Assembly (NCBI RefSeq): GCF_009741825.1
Contig: NZ_WPCA01000013.1
Span: forward strand, 1-32,897
Source of the DNA: Halapricum sp. CBA1109
Lineage (GTDB): Archaea > Halobacteriota > Halobacteria > Halobacteriales > Haloarculaceae
DNA length: 32,897 bases
Direction: 5' to 3'
Every line of letters starts with the position of its first letter. The stretch's first letter is position 1. Below the pieces are notes generated by a model, which was not told the origin of the DNA, did no database searches, and saw only the letters and a program-made list of their open reading frames with translations. Made by a program: the position numbers and the translations under genes. Positions 1 through 8,638 of this stretch are shown here, in pieces.

Positions 1-600
1 CGACGAGATAAACCGCGCGCCGCCGAAGACCCAGTCGGCGCTGCTGGAGGCGATGGAGGAAGAGCAGGTCACCGTCGACGGCGACACCCGCGAGTTGCCG
101 GACCCGTTCACCGTCATCGCCACCCAGAACACCGTCGAACGCGACCGGACCTACGAGTTGCCGATGGCCGAACTCGACCGCTTCGTCAAGAAACTCCGGC
201 TTGGCTACCCCGACACCGACGACGAGGTGGCGATGCTCGACCGGGTCGTCGGGAACCACCCGATAGAGGAACTCTCCCCGGTCGCGACGCTGTCTGACCT
301 CCGGGAAGCGCAGGCCGCCGCGGCGTCGGTCACCGTGAGAGAGCCGATACGCGAGTACGTCACGCGGCTGGCGACGTACACGCGGGAGAACGCGCAACTC
401 GGCGCCAGCCCGCGGGCGTCTATCGCCCTCCTGCGGGCCGCACAGGGGCGAGCGCTGTTGCTACAGCGTGACTTCGTGTTGCCCGACGACGTCCAGACGG
501 AGCGCGGGTGGTCTTTCCCCACCGCATCCAGCCCGGAACGACCGAGACGACACCCGAGGAGATAGTCGACAATGCCATCGATACCGTCCCAGTGGAGTGA
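1..600 (+). CDS. MoxR-family AAA+ ATPase, C-terminal part (5' end outside window; frameshifted)
   Basis: The visible part begins inside Walker B (DEINRAPP) and continues through the sensor-1 segment (VIATQNTVE), an arginine-finger region (LPMAELDRF) and the C-terminal helical lid (GASPRASIALLRAAQ). MoxR ATPases are chaperone-like AAA+ proteins, usually encoded with DUF58 and transglutaminase proteins, and the next two genes fit that pattern. The reading frame breaks near 499-506. As written it ends at 565 with a non-family tail (ERGWSFPTASS). Adding one G to the GAGCGCGGG stretch gives QTEARVVFPHRIQPGTTET and a stop at 598-600, the expected C-terminus. The restored end overlaps the DUF58 start at 572 by 29 bp, which is typical of translational coupling. 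Family identity is firm; the break looks like a sequence error rather than decay. Confidence 0.93.
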
Positions 601-1599
601 ACTGCGGCCGACCCGGCGCGGCGTCGGGGGACTGCTGGCGGCCGCGGCCGCCATCGCCCTCGCGTGGCTGTTCGGGGCCCGGTCGCTGAATGCCGTCGCC
701 GCGCCGGTGCTCGTCGGCGTCGCCGTCGGCGTCGTCCAGTTGCTGGTGACGAAGACGCCGGGCGTCGAGCGGACGGTCCCCGGTGCTGGCTTCCCCGGCG
801 ACACCGGGACGGTGGCGCTACACGTCGACGGCGGCCCGACCATCGTCGAACTCGAGGAGACGGTCCCTGAGGGTCTCGACGCCGACGGGACGGCGACGAC
901 GTCGCCACCGGCGACCGTCGAGTACGACCTGACCTACCGGGCGCGGGGCCGACACGCCCTCGGACCGACGACGGCCCGGGCGAGCGACGTGTTCGGCTCG
1001 TCCGCTACACCGTGACCGCGGGCGGGACGGACGACGTACTCGTCTATCCGACGGTGTACGACCTCGGCGGGAGCGAGGCGCTGTCGGCGCTTTTGGCCAC
1101 GCGGGAGACGCCCGAGCGGCAGGCCTTCGACACGGTCCGGGAGTACACGCCCGGGGACCCCCTGCGTGACGTCCACTGGAAGACCAGCGCCAAACACGAC
1201 GACGAACTGTTCGTCAAGGAGTTCGCCGGGCGAGAGCCCACGGAGACGCTGACCGTCCGCGGGGACGCGGCCGAGGGCGGTGCCGACGGGATGGCCAGTG
1301 CCGTCGCCAGCGTCTGCGTCACCGTGCTCGAACGGGGCCTCCCGGTCGAGGTCGTCCTGCCGTCCGGCACCGTCACGGCGCAACCGACCCACGAGGACCG
1401 GCAGGCGCTACTCTCGACGCTGGCGACGGTCGACGCGGGGCGTCCGGAGAAAGACGTCGACGCCGACGTGACCGTCGAGGGAACGGCGACCGGAACGACC
1501 GTCGCTATCGGCGACCGGCGGGTCGCCTTCGAGCAGTTGCGCGAGGGGACGACGGCGCTCACCGAGAGAGGCGACGACCGGCGGGGGGTGACGGCCTGA
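572..1599 (+). CDS. DUF58 domain protein of the MoxR operon (one-base frameshift)
   Basis: The N-terminus carries two hydrophobic segments (about residues 17-34 and 40-58), followed by a beta-rich region and the DUF58 signature around nt 1130-1215 (EYTPGDPLRDVHWKTSAKHD, then ELFVKEF). DUF58 proteins resemble von Willebrand A domains, sit in or at the membrane, and accompany MoxR ATPases; their biochemical role is unsettled. The gene appears as two open frames, 572-1015 and 1012-1599. Adding one G to the GG at 995-996 joins them and turns GSSATP-stop into DVFGLVRYTVTAGG, the normal continuation. The stop at 1597-1599 overlaps the next start (TGATG). The ATG at 572 is the only good start in frame before the first membrane segment. 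Confidence 0.9.
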
Positions 1600-3805
1600 T
1601 GAGCGTCGTCCGGAACACCGACCGCGGCGACGGCGACGGACGGCTGTTGCGCGGCGGGGCGTTGCTCGCCGGCCTCTCGATCATCGCGGCGTACCTGACG
1701 GCCGTCTACCACGTCGTCAACGTCTCGGGGACCCGACGGAGTTGCTGGTCATCGTCGGCGTGACGCTGGTCGCCGCGACGGTGCTTGCCCGATACATTCC
1801 CACGAAGGTAGCGCTCGGGGTCGCCGGCGCGATGCTGGCTGTCGGGCTGTTCGCGTACCTCCGAACCCTGCCGTCGGCGGCGTTCGCGTGGGGGGCACAC
1901 AGCCAGTACGTCGTCGCGCTGTTGTCGGGGCACTCGACCCTCGAGATCGTCAACGTCAAACTGTGGGTGCTGGCTGTGACGCCCGGCCCGGTGTTCCTGA
2001 CGTGGTATCTCGCGCTGCGTCGGCGCTACGAGTGGTCGGCGCTGATCGGCGGCGCGACGGTGGCCTTCTTCATCCTGACGGGGGACGCGACCCTCCAAGT
2101 CGCGCTGGTCGGCACCGTCGGCGCGCTGGCGCTGGTCGCGCTCGGAACGCTCGAACGGGTCGACGCGAGCGTCAGGAGCGCCGAGGTCGTGACCGTCGCA
2201 CTGGCCGTCGTCATCGTCGTCTCGATGACGGTGGCGATGGTTCCCCAAGGGGCGGCGCTGAGTTACTCGCCCAGCACCGGGTTCACCGACAACGGCGGCC
2301 TCACCGACGACGGGACCCTCGAAGGAAACCTGCTGTCGAACACCGACGCGATGTCGATACAGGGGAGCATCGAGCTGTCGGCAACGGTTCGGTTCACCGT
2401 CGAGAGCGAGGACCCCGCCTACTGGAAGACCGGGTCCTACGACCTCTACACCGGCGACGGCTGGACGCGGCAGGGCGAGGCGACGGGGAACCTCGGTCGG
2501 CTATCGAGCCCGCGGGGGGACTCGCGGACGCTCAGACAGACCGTCACTGTCGAGAGCCCGACGCGGGTGGTCCCGGCGGCCTGGCGGCCGGTGGCCGTCT
2601 CCGGTATCGAGAACCCGCTTGCGACCCGCTCGGGCGAACTCCAGAGTCGACAACCGCTGGAGGCGGGCGACAGCTACACCGTCCGCAGCGAGCGCCCGCA
2701 GACGACGAGCGCCCTTCTGGCACAGTCCGGCGGCGACTACCCCGACCGTATCGTCGAGGCCTACACCCAGTTGCCCGAGAGTACGCCGGACCGGGTCCGC
2801 CAGCGGAGTAGCCGGCTGACCGCCAACGCGAACACGCCCTACGAGACGGCGCTAACCATCGAGCGGTGGCTGAAAAACAGCTACGACTACTCGCTGGACG
2901 TGCCACCACCGGGGAACGACGTCGCCGACGAGTTCCTCTTCGAGCGCGAGCAGGGGTACTGCACGTACTTCGCGACGACGATGGCCGTGATGTTACGGAC
3001 CCAAGGCATCCCCGCGCGGATGGCCGTCGGCTACACCCCGGGCGAGCGGGTCGGCGAGGACGAGTGGGTCGTCCGCGGGTACAACTCCCACGCGTGGGTC
3101 GAGGTGTACTTCCCCGAGGTCGGGTGGGTGCAGTTCGACCCGACGCCGGCCGGGCCGCGCGAGAACACCGAGAACGACCGACTCGAACAGGCCCGCGAGG
3201 ACGGCGAGGAAGATGTCGACACCAGCGAGACGACCGGCGGCGGCTACACCCCGCCGACGCCACAGGGGACGGCAACCACCTCGGAGGACCCGCCGTGGCT
3301 GAACGACTCGCGGACTTCGAACACGACCACGACGGCCACGAACAACACGACGACGGCGAACGCGTCGACGCCGACGACGGCGGCCACGACGGGGACGCTC
3401 GCGCCGAACCGACAGCGGGTCAGCACCGACAGCGGACCGGAGTTACCCTCCCGGGAGGAGTTGTTCCTCGGATCGGTGGCGCTGTTGGGCTTCGTCGTGG
3501 GCGCGCGCCGGAGCGGTGTGCCGACACGGCTCTACCGAGCGGTGTGGTTGCGGTACCAGCCCCGGCGGGACCCGACGACAGATGTGGAGCGGGCCTACGA
3601 GCGCGTCGAGTCGGTGTTAGAGCGGTCCGACCGACCTCGGCGTGCCGGTGAGACCGTCGGCCAGTACGTCGAGGCCGTCGCCGACGACGAGCGAATCACG
3701 GAACTCGGTCGGCTGTACGAGCGGGCGCGGTACGCCGACGAAATAACCGACGGTGACGCCGATAGAGCCGTCGAGCTGGCCGATTCCGTCGTCGGCGACC
3801 GCTGA
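1599..3805 (+). CDS. TgpA-like transmembrane transglutaminase-domain protein (one-base frameshift)
   Basis: The restored protein is about 735 residues. The N-terminal third is a bundle of hydrophobic helices. A transglutaminase-like core follows, with the expected Cys-His-Asp triad: Cys in EQGYCTYFATT (codon 2960-2962), His in NSHAWVEVYFP (3089-3091) and Asp in VQFDPTP (3137-3139). A Thr/Asn-rich linker (about nt 3300-3410, many NTTT and ATTT runs) may be glycosylated and surface-exposed. A last membrane helix (LGSVALLGFVVG) leads to a cytoplasmic DUF4129-like tail. The start ATG 1599-1601 overlaps the DUF58 stop. The frame breaks in the G4 run at 1727-1730: one more G changes SGTRRSCW to SGDPTELLVIVGV and joins the 1599 start to the main frame. 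These operons are thought to act on surface proteins, but the substrate is unknown. Confidence 0.92.
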
Positions 3806-3840
3806 GCGGACCGGCGACGGCGTGGGAAGTCCCGATAGTG

Positions 3841-4166
<326 letters not shown>

Positions 4167-4228
4167 CATCCGGTGTCGACGTGGTGCTGTCGCCGACCGA
4201 CTAGCGGCAGCGCTGTCGACACAGTCTG

Positions 4229-4233
4229 TTTTT
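4229..4233 (+). terminator. T-run, likely eif1 terminator
   Basis: A TTTTT run lies 63 bp after the eif1 stop in the convergent gap with eif6. Archaeal transcription often ends at T-rich stretches without a hairpin. On the other strand a T4 run (complement of 4272-4275) lies just past the eif6 stop. Confidence 0.4.
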
Positions 4234-4279
4234 CGGGCTCGAACTGTCGAGTGGTCGTCCCGACGCGTCCCAAAACGCC

Positions 4280-4944
4280 TCAGTCGAGGTAGCCGAGCGC
4301 GCTCTCGATGCGGCCCAGTTCCGGCCCGGACGTGTCCTGTCCGGCGACGTAGCCGGTGTCGTTGGCGACCAGCCCGGCACCGATCAGCGGCTTCCCGTAG
4401 TTGATACTTCCGACGTCGACCGGGACGTCCAGCACCGACTCGAGCGTGTCACAGGTCGGCTCGTCGGCCTCAGGGTGTGCCAGCGCGCCCTCGTTAGTGG
4501 CGACGACGGCGGTGCCGACGGTGTCGAGGCCGGCGACCCGGCCGCGTTCGACCGGAACGTCGAGGGCCTCCTCGACGGCCTGTAGGGCCTGCCGGGAGAG
4601 GTCCGGGTGACAGAACGCACCGGCGTCGTTGGCGACGACGACGTTCCCGGCGGCGTGATCCGGCCCGGAAGTTCGACGACCGGTTTGTCGACTGCGTCGG
4701 CGATACGGTCGCGTTCGCGGTCGGTGATGCGGGAACTGACCAACAGGCCGTTCTCGTTGCCGACGGCGAGAGCGCCGGCGGTGACGGACCCGCCGATAGT
4801 CGTCTCGACGGCCGGTACGTCGAGGGCCTCGGTACACTCCGTCAGGAGGTCGGACTCGACGTCCGGACGGACGAGCAACACGTCGTCGGTCGCTCGCGCG
4901 AAGACACCGACGTAGGACGATCCGGAGAAGGCGGCGCGGAACAA
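4280..4944 (-). CDS. eif6: Translation initiation factor 6 (aIF6), one-base frameshift
   Basis: aIF6 binds the large ribosomal subunit and prevents its premature joining to the small subunit. The restored length, 221 residues, is typical. The pseudo-fivefold repeat is visible: [69 protein letters not shown] and [20 protein letters not shown]. The gene falls in two frames, broken near 4653-4655. Adding one base there (GGCGGC-GTGAT to GGCGGCCGTGAT on the plus strand) restores LPGRITAAGNVVV. The start is a TTG at 4944, 4 bp after the rpl31e stop, and matches the family N-terminus ([11 protein letters not shown]). Co-transcription with rpl31e and rpl39e is expected. Confidence 0.93.
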
Positions 4945-4948
4945 CGCT

Positions 4949-5227
4949 CTACTCTGCGGGTTCGGCCTCGACGACCGCCTCGCCCTCCTCGTCGAAGCGG
5001 GCGGCGCGGACGCGGAGCTTTCGCGGCGGTTTCGACCGGCTCCGGGCCCAGACGGCCTCGTTGATCGCCGGGTCCAGACGCACGTCGTCCTCGGCCACCG
5101 AGAAGTGCTTGGCGAGGTGCCCTCGGATGATGGACATCGCCTTGTCGGCGCGTTCCTGTTTGGGAGCGGCGTGGGCGTCCTTCAGCGGGACGGTGACCAC
5201 GCGCTCCTCGAAGTCACTCGCGCTCAT
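4949..5227 (-). CDS. rpl31e: 50S ribosomal protein L31e
   Basis: A 92-residue large-subunit protein near the exit-tunnel rim. The L31e pattern is clear: [20 protein letters not shown], then [23 protein letters not shown] and [16 protein letters not shown]. The C-terminus ([10 protein letters not shown]) is acidic, as expected in a halophile. Its ATG overlaps the rpl39e stop (TAATG) and its stop lies 4 bp before the eif6 start, so the three genes form a tight operon. Confidence 0.97.
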   Translation of the reverse strand: MSASDFEERVVTVPLKDAHAAPKQERADKAMSIIRGHLAKHFSVAEDDVRLDPAINEAVWARSRSKPPRKLRVRAARFDEEGEAVVEAEPAE

Positions 5228-5379
5228 TATTCGTCGGTGTCGCTACGCCGCCAGTGGCGGCGCTGGGGGTTGCGCTGGACGTCACGGTCCGTCTTCATGA
5301 TGACCCACGCCGGAACGCGGCTGTTCTGGCGCTCCAGTTTCGAGAGTCGCTTTTTCTTGCCCTTCGATTTCTTACCCAT
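5227..5379 (-). CDS. rpl39e: 50S ribosomal protein L39e
   Basis: A 50-residue, strongly basic protein: [20 protein letters not shown], then [20 protein letters not shown] and [10 protein letters not shown]. The PAWVIMKT and RRHWRR motifs identify L39e, an unfolded peptide that lines the ribosomal exit tunnel in archaea and eukaryotes. The stop TAA (complement of 5227-5229) overlaps the rpl31e start. It is the first gene of the operon, with a TTAA box about 28 bp upstream. Confidence 0.97.
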   Translation of the reverse strand: MGKKSKGKKKRLSKLERQNSRVPAWVIMKTDRDVQRNPQRRHWRRSDTDE

Positions 5380-5404
5380 AGTAGCAGTCCTTTCCCGTCG
5401 GTGG

Positions 5405-5410
5405 CTTAAA
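5405..5410 (-). promoter_or_regulatory. TATA box for the rpl39e-rpl31e-eif6 operon
   Basis: CTTAAA on the plus strand (TTTAAG on the coding strand) is centred about 28 bp before the rpl39e ATG, implying a leaderless operon transcript. Confidence 0.6.
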
Positions 5411-5468
5411 TGTGTGTTCTTTTCGCCCCGTCCGTCGATATTCAGGTCTGAGAACTGGGGGGCGGGGG

Positions 5469-5474
5469 TTAAAG
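5469..5474 (+). promoter_or_regulatory. TATA box for the lipoprotein gene at 5498
   Basis: TTAAAG is centred about 27 bp before the ATG at 5498, which supports that start and a leaderless mRNA. Confidence 0.5.
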
Positions 5475-5497
5475 TCGTGGTCGGTCGAGTGTCTACA

Positions 5498-5989
5498 ATG
5501 CGACGCCGAGCGTATCTTCAGACAGTCGCTGCGGGTGCGGTCGCCGGGACAGCCGGCTGTGCCGGCGGCGACGTGGTCCACTCGACAAACAAATCGGTGA
5601 CAGTTCCGCGCGGGAGCGGCTGGATACAGGAGCTACCGGCCGAGGCCAGCGGCATCAAGTTCGTCGCCAAGGAGGAGCGACCGTTCGACGTCTACGTCTT
5701 CACCGACCCCGACGACGTCGAGCCCTACCGCTCGTACGTCGACGGCGAGTCCGTCGACCGGAAGCCAGCCGGTGACCAGTCGCTGGGCGGCCGGGCGACG
5801 CGGATGTCCGAGGATCTCTATATGGCCTCGACGGCTGACAAGGGCCGAGAGGAGTTGAACGGTGAGGGCCCGGCGTACTTCGTGCTCGACCACTCGGACT
5901 ACCGCGGAGAGACGGTCCCACCCGAGCGAGTCGAGGAGCTATCGGTCACGCTGGAGTTGGAGGCCGTCGCCAGCCGCCTCCCTATCTAG
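5498..5989 (+). CDS. Tat-exported lipoprotein, function unknown
   Basis: A 163-residue protein. The N-terminus [20 protein letters not shown] has twin arginines, a short hydrophobic stretch and a lipobox (TAGC), so it should be exported by the Tat route and anchored by lipid on the outer face of the membrane, as many haloarchaeal lipoproteins are. The mature part is acidic, has no further helices, and includes [20 protein letters not shown] and a C-terminal beta-like segment ([18 protein letters not shown]). I do not recognise a domain. The start was chosen from the Tat motif and the promoter; an in-frame extension upstream to 5105 has no support. Its stop shares a CTAG with the convergent ZIP gene. 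Confidence 0.85.
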   Translation: MRRRAYLQTVAAGAVAGTAGCAGGDVVHSTNKSVTVPRGSGWIQELPAEASGIKFVAKEERPFDVYVFTDPDDVEPYRSYVDGESVDRKPAGDQSLGGRATRMSEDLYMASTADKGREELNGEGPAYFVLDHSDYRGETVPPERVEELSVTLELEAVASRLPI

Positions 5990-6789
5990 ACCAGCGCCAG
6001 CGGAATCATCGCCACGACGCCGACGACGATACCGCCGGCGAGGTCCCCGCGGCCCCGGCCCGGCAGGTCCGCACCGACATCGAGGGCCTCGGGGATGAAC
6101 TCCGTCAGCACGAGGTACACCATCGCGCCCGCGGCGAACCCGAAGCCGATGGGGAGAAACTCCCGGGCGACGCGGACGAACGCGAACGCCAGCACGGCAC
6201 CGATGGGCTGGGGGAGGCTGGAGAACACCGACCACCAGACCATCCGCCACTCGTCGACCCCGAGTGACCGGAGCGGGATGGAAATGGCCACCCCCTCTGG
6301 GACGTTGTGGATGGAGATGGCGACGGTCATAAACACCGCGAGCAGGGGGACCGTCACGCCCAACAGCACCGGTCCTTGGGCCTCCGAGAGGCCGAGTTCG
6401 GCGAAGGAAACGCCGACCGCTACCCCCTCGGGAAAGCTGTGGACCGTCAGCACACCCAGTATCAACACGAGTTTCTTGTAGTCGGCCTCGGCGTACTCCT
6501 TGGGGTCTATCTCGGCGTCGGTGAGGACGCGATGGCTGACGACGACGAGGACGACCCCCGCCGCCAGCCCGATGCCCACCTCCGTCAGCGTCCCCTCCGC
6601 CAGCCCCTCGCGGACGAGGCCAAAGCCCGACGCCGCGAGCATGATGCCCGACGCCAGTCCCCACAACCGGACCTGCCAGCGCTCGCCGATGTCCGAGAAC
6701 AGGAAAAACGGGAGCGCGCCCAGCCCGGTCGCCAGCGCGGTGATCAACCCCGCGACGAAGACGAACACGAGGTTCGCAAGCAGTCCCAT
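5986..6789 (-). CDS. ZIP-family divalent metal transporter
   Basis: A 267-residue membrane protein with about eight hydrophobic helices. ZIP (ZnT/IRT-like) proteins move Zn2+, Fe2+ or Mn2+ into the cytoplasm. The binuclear metal-site motifs are present: HSFPEGVAVG at about 117-126 (TM4) and HNVPEGVAIS at 161-170 (TM5), plus LTEFIPEALD near the C-terminus. A loop with DAEIDPKEYAEADYKK lies between TM3 and TM4. Substrate cannot be told from sequence. A TTAA box at 6815-6818, 27 bp before the ATG, indicates an independent leaderless transcript. Confidence 0.93.
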   Translation of the reverse strand: MGLLANLVFVFVAGLITALATGLGALPFFLFSDIGERWQVRLWGLASGIMLAASGFGLVREGLAEGTLTEVGIGLAAGVVLVVVSHRVLTDAEIDPKEYAEADYKKLVLILGVLTVHSFPEGVAVGVSFAELGLSEAQGPVLLGVTVPLLAVFMTVAISIHNVPEGVAISIPLRSLGVDEWRMVWWSVFSSLPQPIGAVLAFAFVRVAREFLPIGFGFAAGAMVYLVLTEFIPEALDVGADLPGRGRGDLAGGIVVGVVAMIPLALV

Positions 6790-6814
6790 AGCCGGCCCTT
6801 GACGCCTCCGGGAG

Positions 6815-6818
6815 TTAA
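6815..6818 (-). promoter_or_regulatory. TATA-like TTAA box for the ZIP transporter
   Basis: TTAA within GAGTTAAGAC is centred 27-28 bp before the start codon at 6789. A second AT-rich patch (ATTTTGATTGTTTT, 6831-6844) lies further up. Confidence 0.45.
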
Positions 6819-6851
6819 GACTTATCGGGATTTTGATTGTTTTCGGCCGGC

Positions 6852-7412
6852 CTAAGACAGCGGGACGGCGGCGAGGGTGGTGTACTCGGGGCCGTCCTCG
6901 GTGCGGACGCTCTCGGTGAGTCGAACCGCCTCGACAGCGAGCGTCCCGGCGTCGGGGTCGCTCTCGCGGACGGCCCGCTGGACGGCGGCTTTCGGGCCCG
7001 CGTGGCGCATCCGCGCGAGCGTGACGTGCGGCGTGAACTCGTTGTCGTCGGCCTCGAAGCCGAGTTCGACCGTACGGGGTTCGATTGCCTCGTGGAGCCG
7101 TGTCAGTTGCTCGCCGCCCGAGCGGACGCCCAACCAGACGACGCTGATGTACGCCATCGACGGGAAGACGCCGAGGCCGCCGAGTTCGGCCGCGAAGGGG
7201 TCGATGCCGGCCGCCTCGACGGCCGATTCGAGGGCGGCGACGATATCGGAGACGCGGTCGGGGTCGGTGTCCCCGAGGAACTGGAGGGTGACGTGTGCCT
7301 GTTCGGGGTCGGTGCGGTCGAGGCCGTCGGCGTCGGGGAGACGGGCCTGCACGGCGGCGATATCCTCGGCGAGGCCGTCGCAGTCGACGCTGACGAACAG
7401 CCGTCTGCTCAT
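6852..7412 (-). CDS. thpR: RNA 2',3'-cyclic phosphodiesterase ThpR (2H family)
   Basis: A 186-residue member of the two-histidine phosphoesterase family (LigT/ThpR), which opens 2',3'-cyclic phosphates on RNA ends and was first described as a 2'-5' RNA ligase. The two catalytic HxT tetrapeptides are HVTL at 40-43 and HVTL at 129-132, each after the usual hydrophobic lead (EQAHVTLQFLGD and FTPHVTLARMR). The N-terminus MSRRLFVSVD is typical. It is transcribed away from the TPR gene from a shared 53-bp gap. The downstream ZIP gene has its own promoter. Confidence 0.94.
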   Translation of the reverse strand: MSRRLFVSVDCDGLAEDIAAVQARLPDADGLDRTDPEQAHVTLQFLGDTDPDRVSDIVAALESAVEAAGIDPFAAELGGLGVFPSMAYISVVWLGVRSGGEQLTRLHEAIEPRTVELGFEADDNEFTPHVTLARMRHAGPKAAVQRAVRESDPDAGTLAVEAVRLTESVRTEDGPEYTTLAAVPLS

Positions 7413-7433
7413 ACCCCCGTCTACGGGACGCAG

Positions 7434-7442
7434 GCCTTAACC
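7434..7442. promoter_or_regulatory. Shared bidirectional TATA element, thpR / TPR gene
   Basis: The 53-bp gap between the two divergent starts (7412 minus, 7466 plus) holds one obvious AT core, CCTTAACCC, with the palindromic TTAA at 7437-7440. Its centre is about 27 bp from both start codons, so one TATA element appears to serve two leaderless transcripts. Confidence 0.55.
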
Positions 7443-7465
7443 CTCCGCCTCGCCAATTTCAGTGT

Positions 7466-8197
7466 ATGACAGACGACGAGCGCGACGACCACCGTTTCTC
7501 CGAAGGGCAGGGATTCGACGAGCCCTACGAGGGGTTCGACCTCGACCCGCCGGAGCTAGACGTCGACCCCGACAAGGTCGACCCCGTCGACTCCCGCGTC
7601 GTGGCCGACATGCTCGACGACCGGAACATCGCCGCCGACTCCGTCGACGCCGAGCAACTGCTGGACGTCGGCCTCGGGTACATTGGGATCAACCGACACG
7701 AACAGGCCGTCGACACCTTCGAACGCGCCGCCCAGTACGCCGACGACGATATGGTCGAACAGGAGGCGTGGGTGAACAAGGGCGCGGCCCACTCCGAGAT
7801 GGAGGAGTACGACCAGGCCATCGGGGCCTACAAGGAGGCGCTGCGCATCGACGACGAGTCCGAACACGCCGCCCCGGCCGAGACGAACCTCGCCTACGCC
7901 TACTGGGAGGCCGGCCGGACCGAACAGGCCTTAGAGCACGCCGAGCGCGCCGTCGAACTCGACGAGCGCTCGGGACAGGCGTGGTACAACCGCGGCTTCT
8001 TCCTGTTGGAGCGTGGCCTCGCCGAGGACGCGCTGAACGCCTTCGACAACGCCACGAGACTCGGATTCCGCAACGCCGAAGTCTTAGAGGAGAAGGCCCG
8101 CGCGCTGGACGAACTGGAGGAGTTCGACCGCGCCGAGGAAGTCGCCGAGGAGGCCGAGGAACTGCGTGAGAACCAGCAGGAGAAGCTGATGGAATGA
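7466..8197 (+). CDS. Tetratricopeptide-repeat protein
   Basis: A 243-residue acidic soluble protein. Residues 1-65 are a charged, Asp-rich leader (PPELDVDPDKVDPVDSR). Then come about four or five TPR units, for example AEQLLDVGLGYIGINRHEQA, EAWVNKGAAHSEMEEYDQAI, ETNLAYAYWEAGRTEQALEH and QAWYNRGFFLLERGLAEDAL. The C-terminus is a Glu-rich helix. TPRs are protein-binding scaffolds; no enzyme domain is present, so the partner is unknown. The stop overlaps the DUF424 start (ATGA at 8194-8197), so the two are probably co-translated, a hint that they may work together. Confidence 0.92.
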   Translation: MTDDERDDHRFSEGQGFDEPYEGFDLDPPELDVDPDKVDPVDSRVVADMLDDRNIAADSVDAEQLLDVGLGYIGINRHEQAVDTFERAAQYADDDMVEQEAWVNKGAAHSEMEEYDQAIGAYKEALRIDDESEHAAPAETNLAYAYWEAGRTEQALEHAERAVELDERSGQAWYNRGFFLLERGLAEDALNAFDNATRLGFRNAEVLEEKARALDELEEFDRAEEVAEEAEELRENQQEKLME

Positions 8198-8511
8198 GCG
8201 CCGGGAACACCACCGACGGGTTGTTGCTGGCCGAACGGGACACCGACGAGGGGCGCGTCGTCGCCGTCTGTGACGCCGACGTGCTGGGCGAGACGTTCGA
8301 GGACGGCCAAGTGAGCCTGACCGTCACCGAGGAGTTCTACGACGGCGACCCCGCCGACGCGGCGGCCGTCGTCGAGAGCCTCGGGGACTGTACGACGGCG
8401 AACCTCGTCGGCGAGCGAGCGGTCGAGATCGCCGTCGAGGAGGGCTTCGTCGCCGAGGAGAACGTGATGGACATCGACGGGACGCGCCACGCCCAGCTAA
8501 TCTGGATGTGA
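8194..8511 (+). CDS. DUF424 family protein
   Basis: A 105-residue protein of a family confined to archaea. Recognisable parts are VAVCDADVLGETFEDGQVSL, EEFYDGDPAD, TTANLVGERAVEIAVEEGFV and the C-terminal ENVMDIDGTRHAQLIWM. Published functional knowledge is scant; I do not assign a role. Its start overlaps the TPR stop by 4 bp. Confidence 0.88.
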   Translation: MSAGNTTDGLLLAERDTDEGRVVAVCDADVLGETFEDGQVSLTVTEEFYDGDPADAAAVVESLGDCTTANLVGERAVEIAVEEGFVAEENVMDIDGTRHAQLIWM

Positions 8512-8638
8512 GCGCGGCGGGCGGCCGGCGAGTCGCCCCAGCGGACGCCCGCGAAGCGGAACATAGTTCTTGCGGTGGGTTGACACGCCGTGACGGTGGA
8601 GCGATACGATTTTCCCGCGCCGCGGAGTAGCGCCGCCA

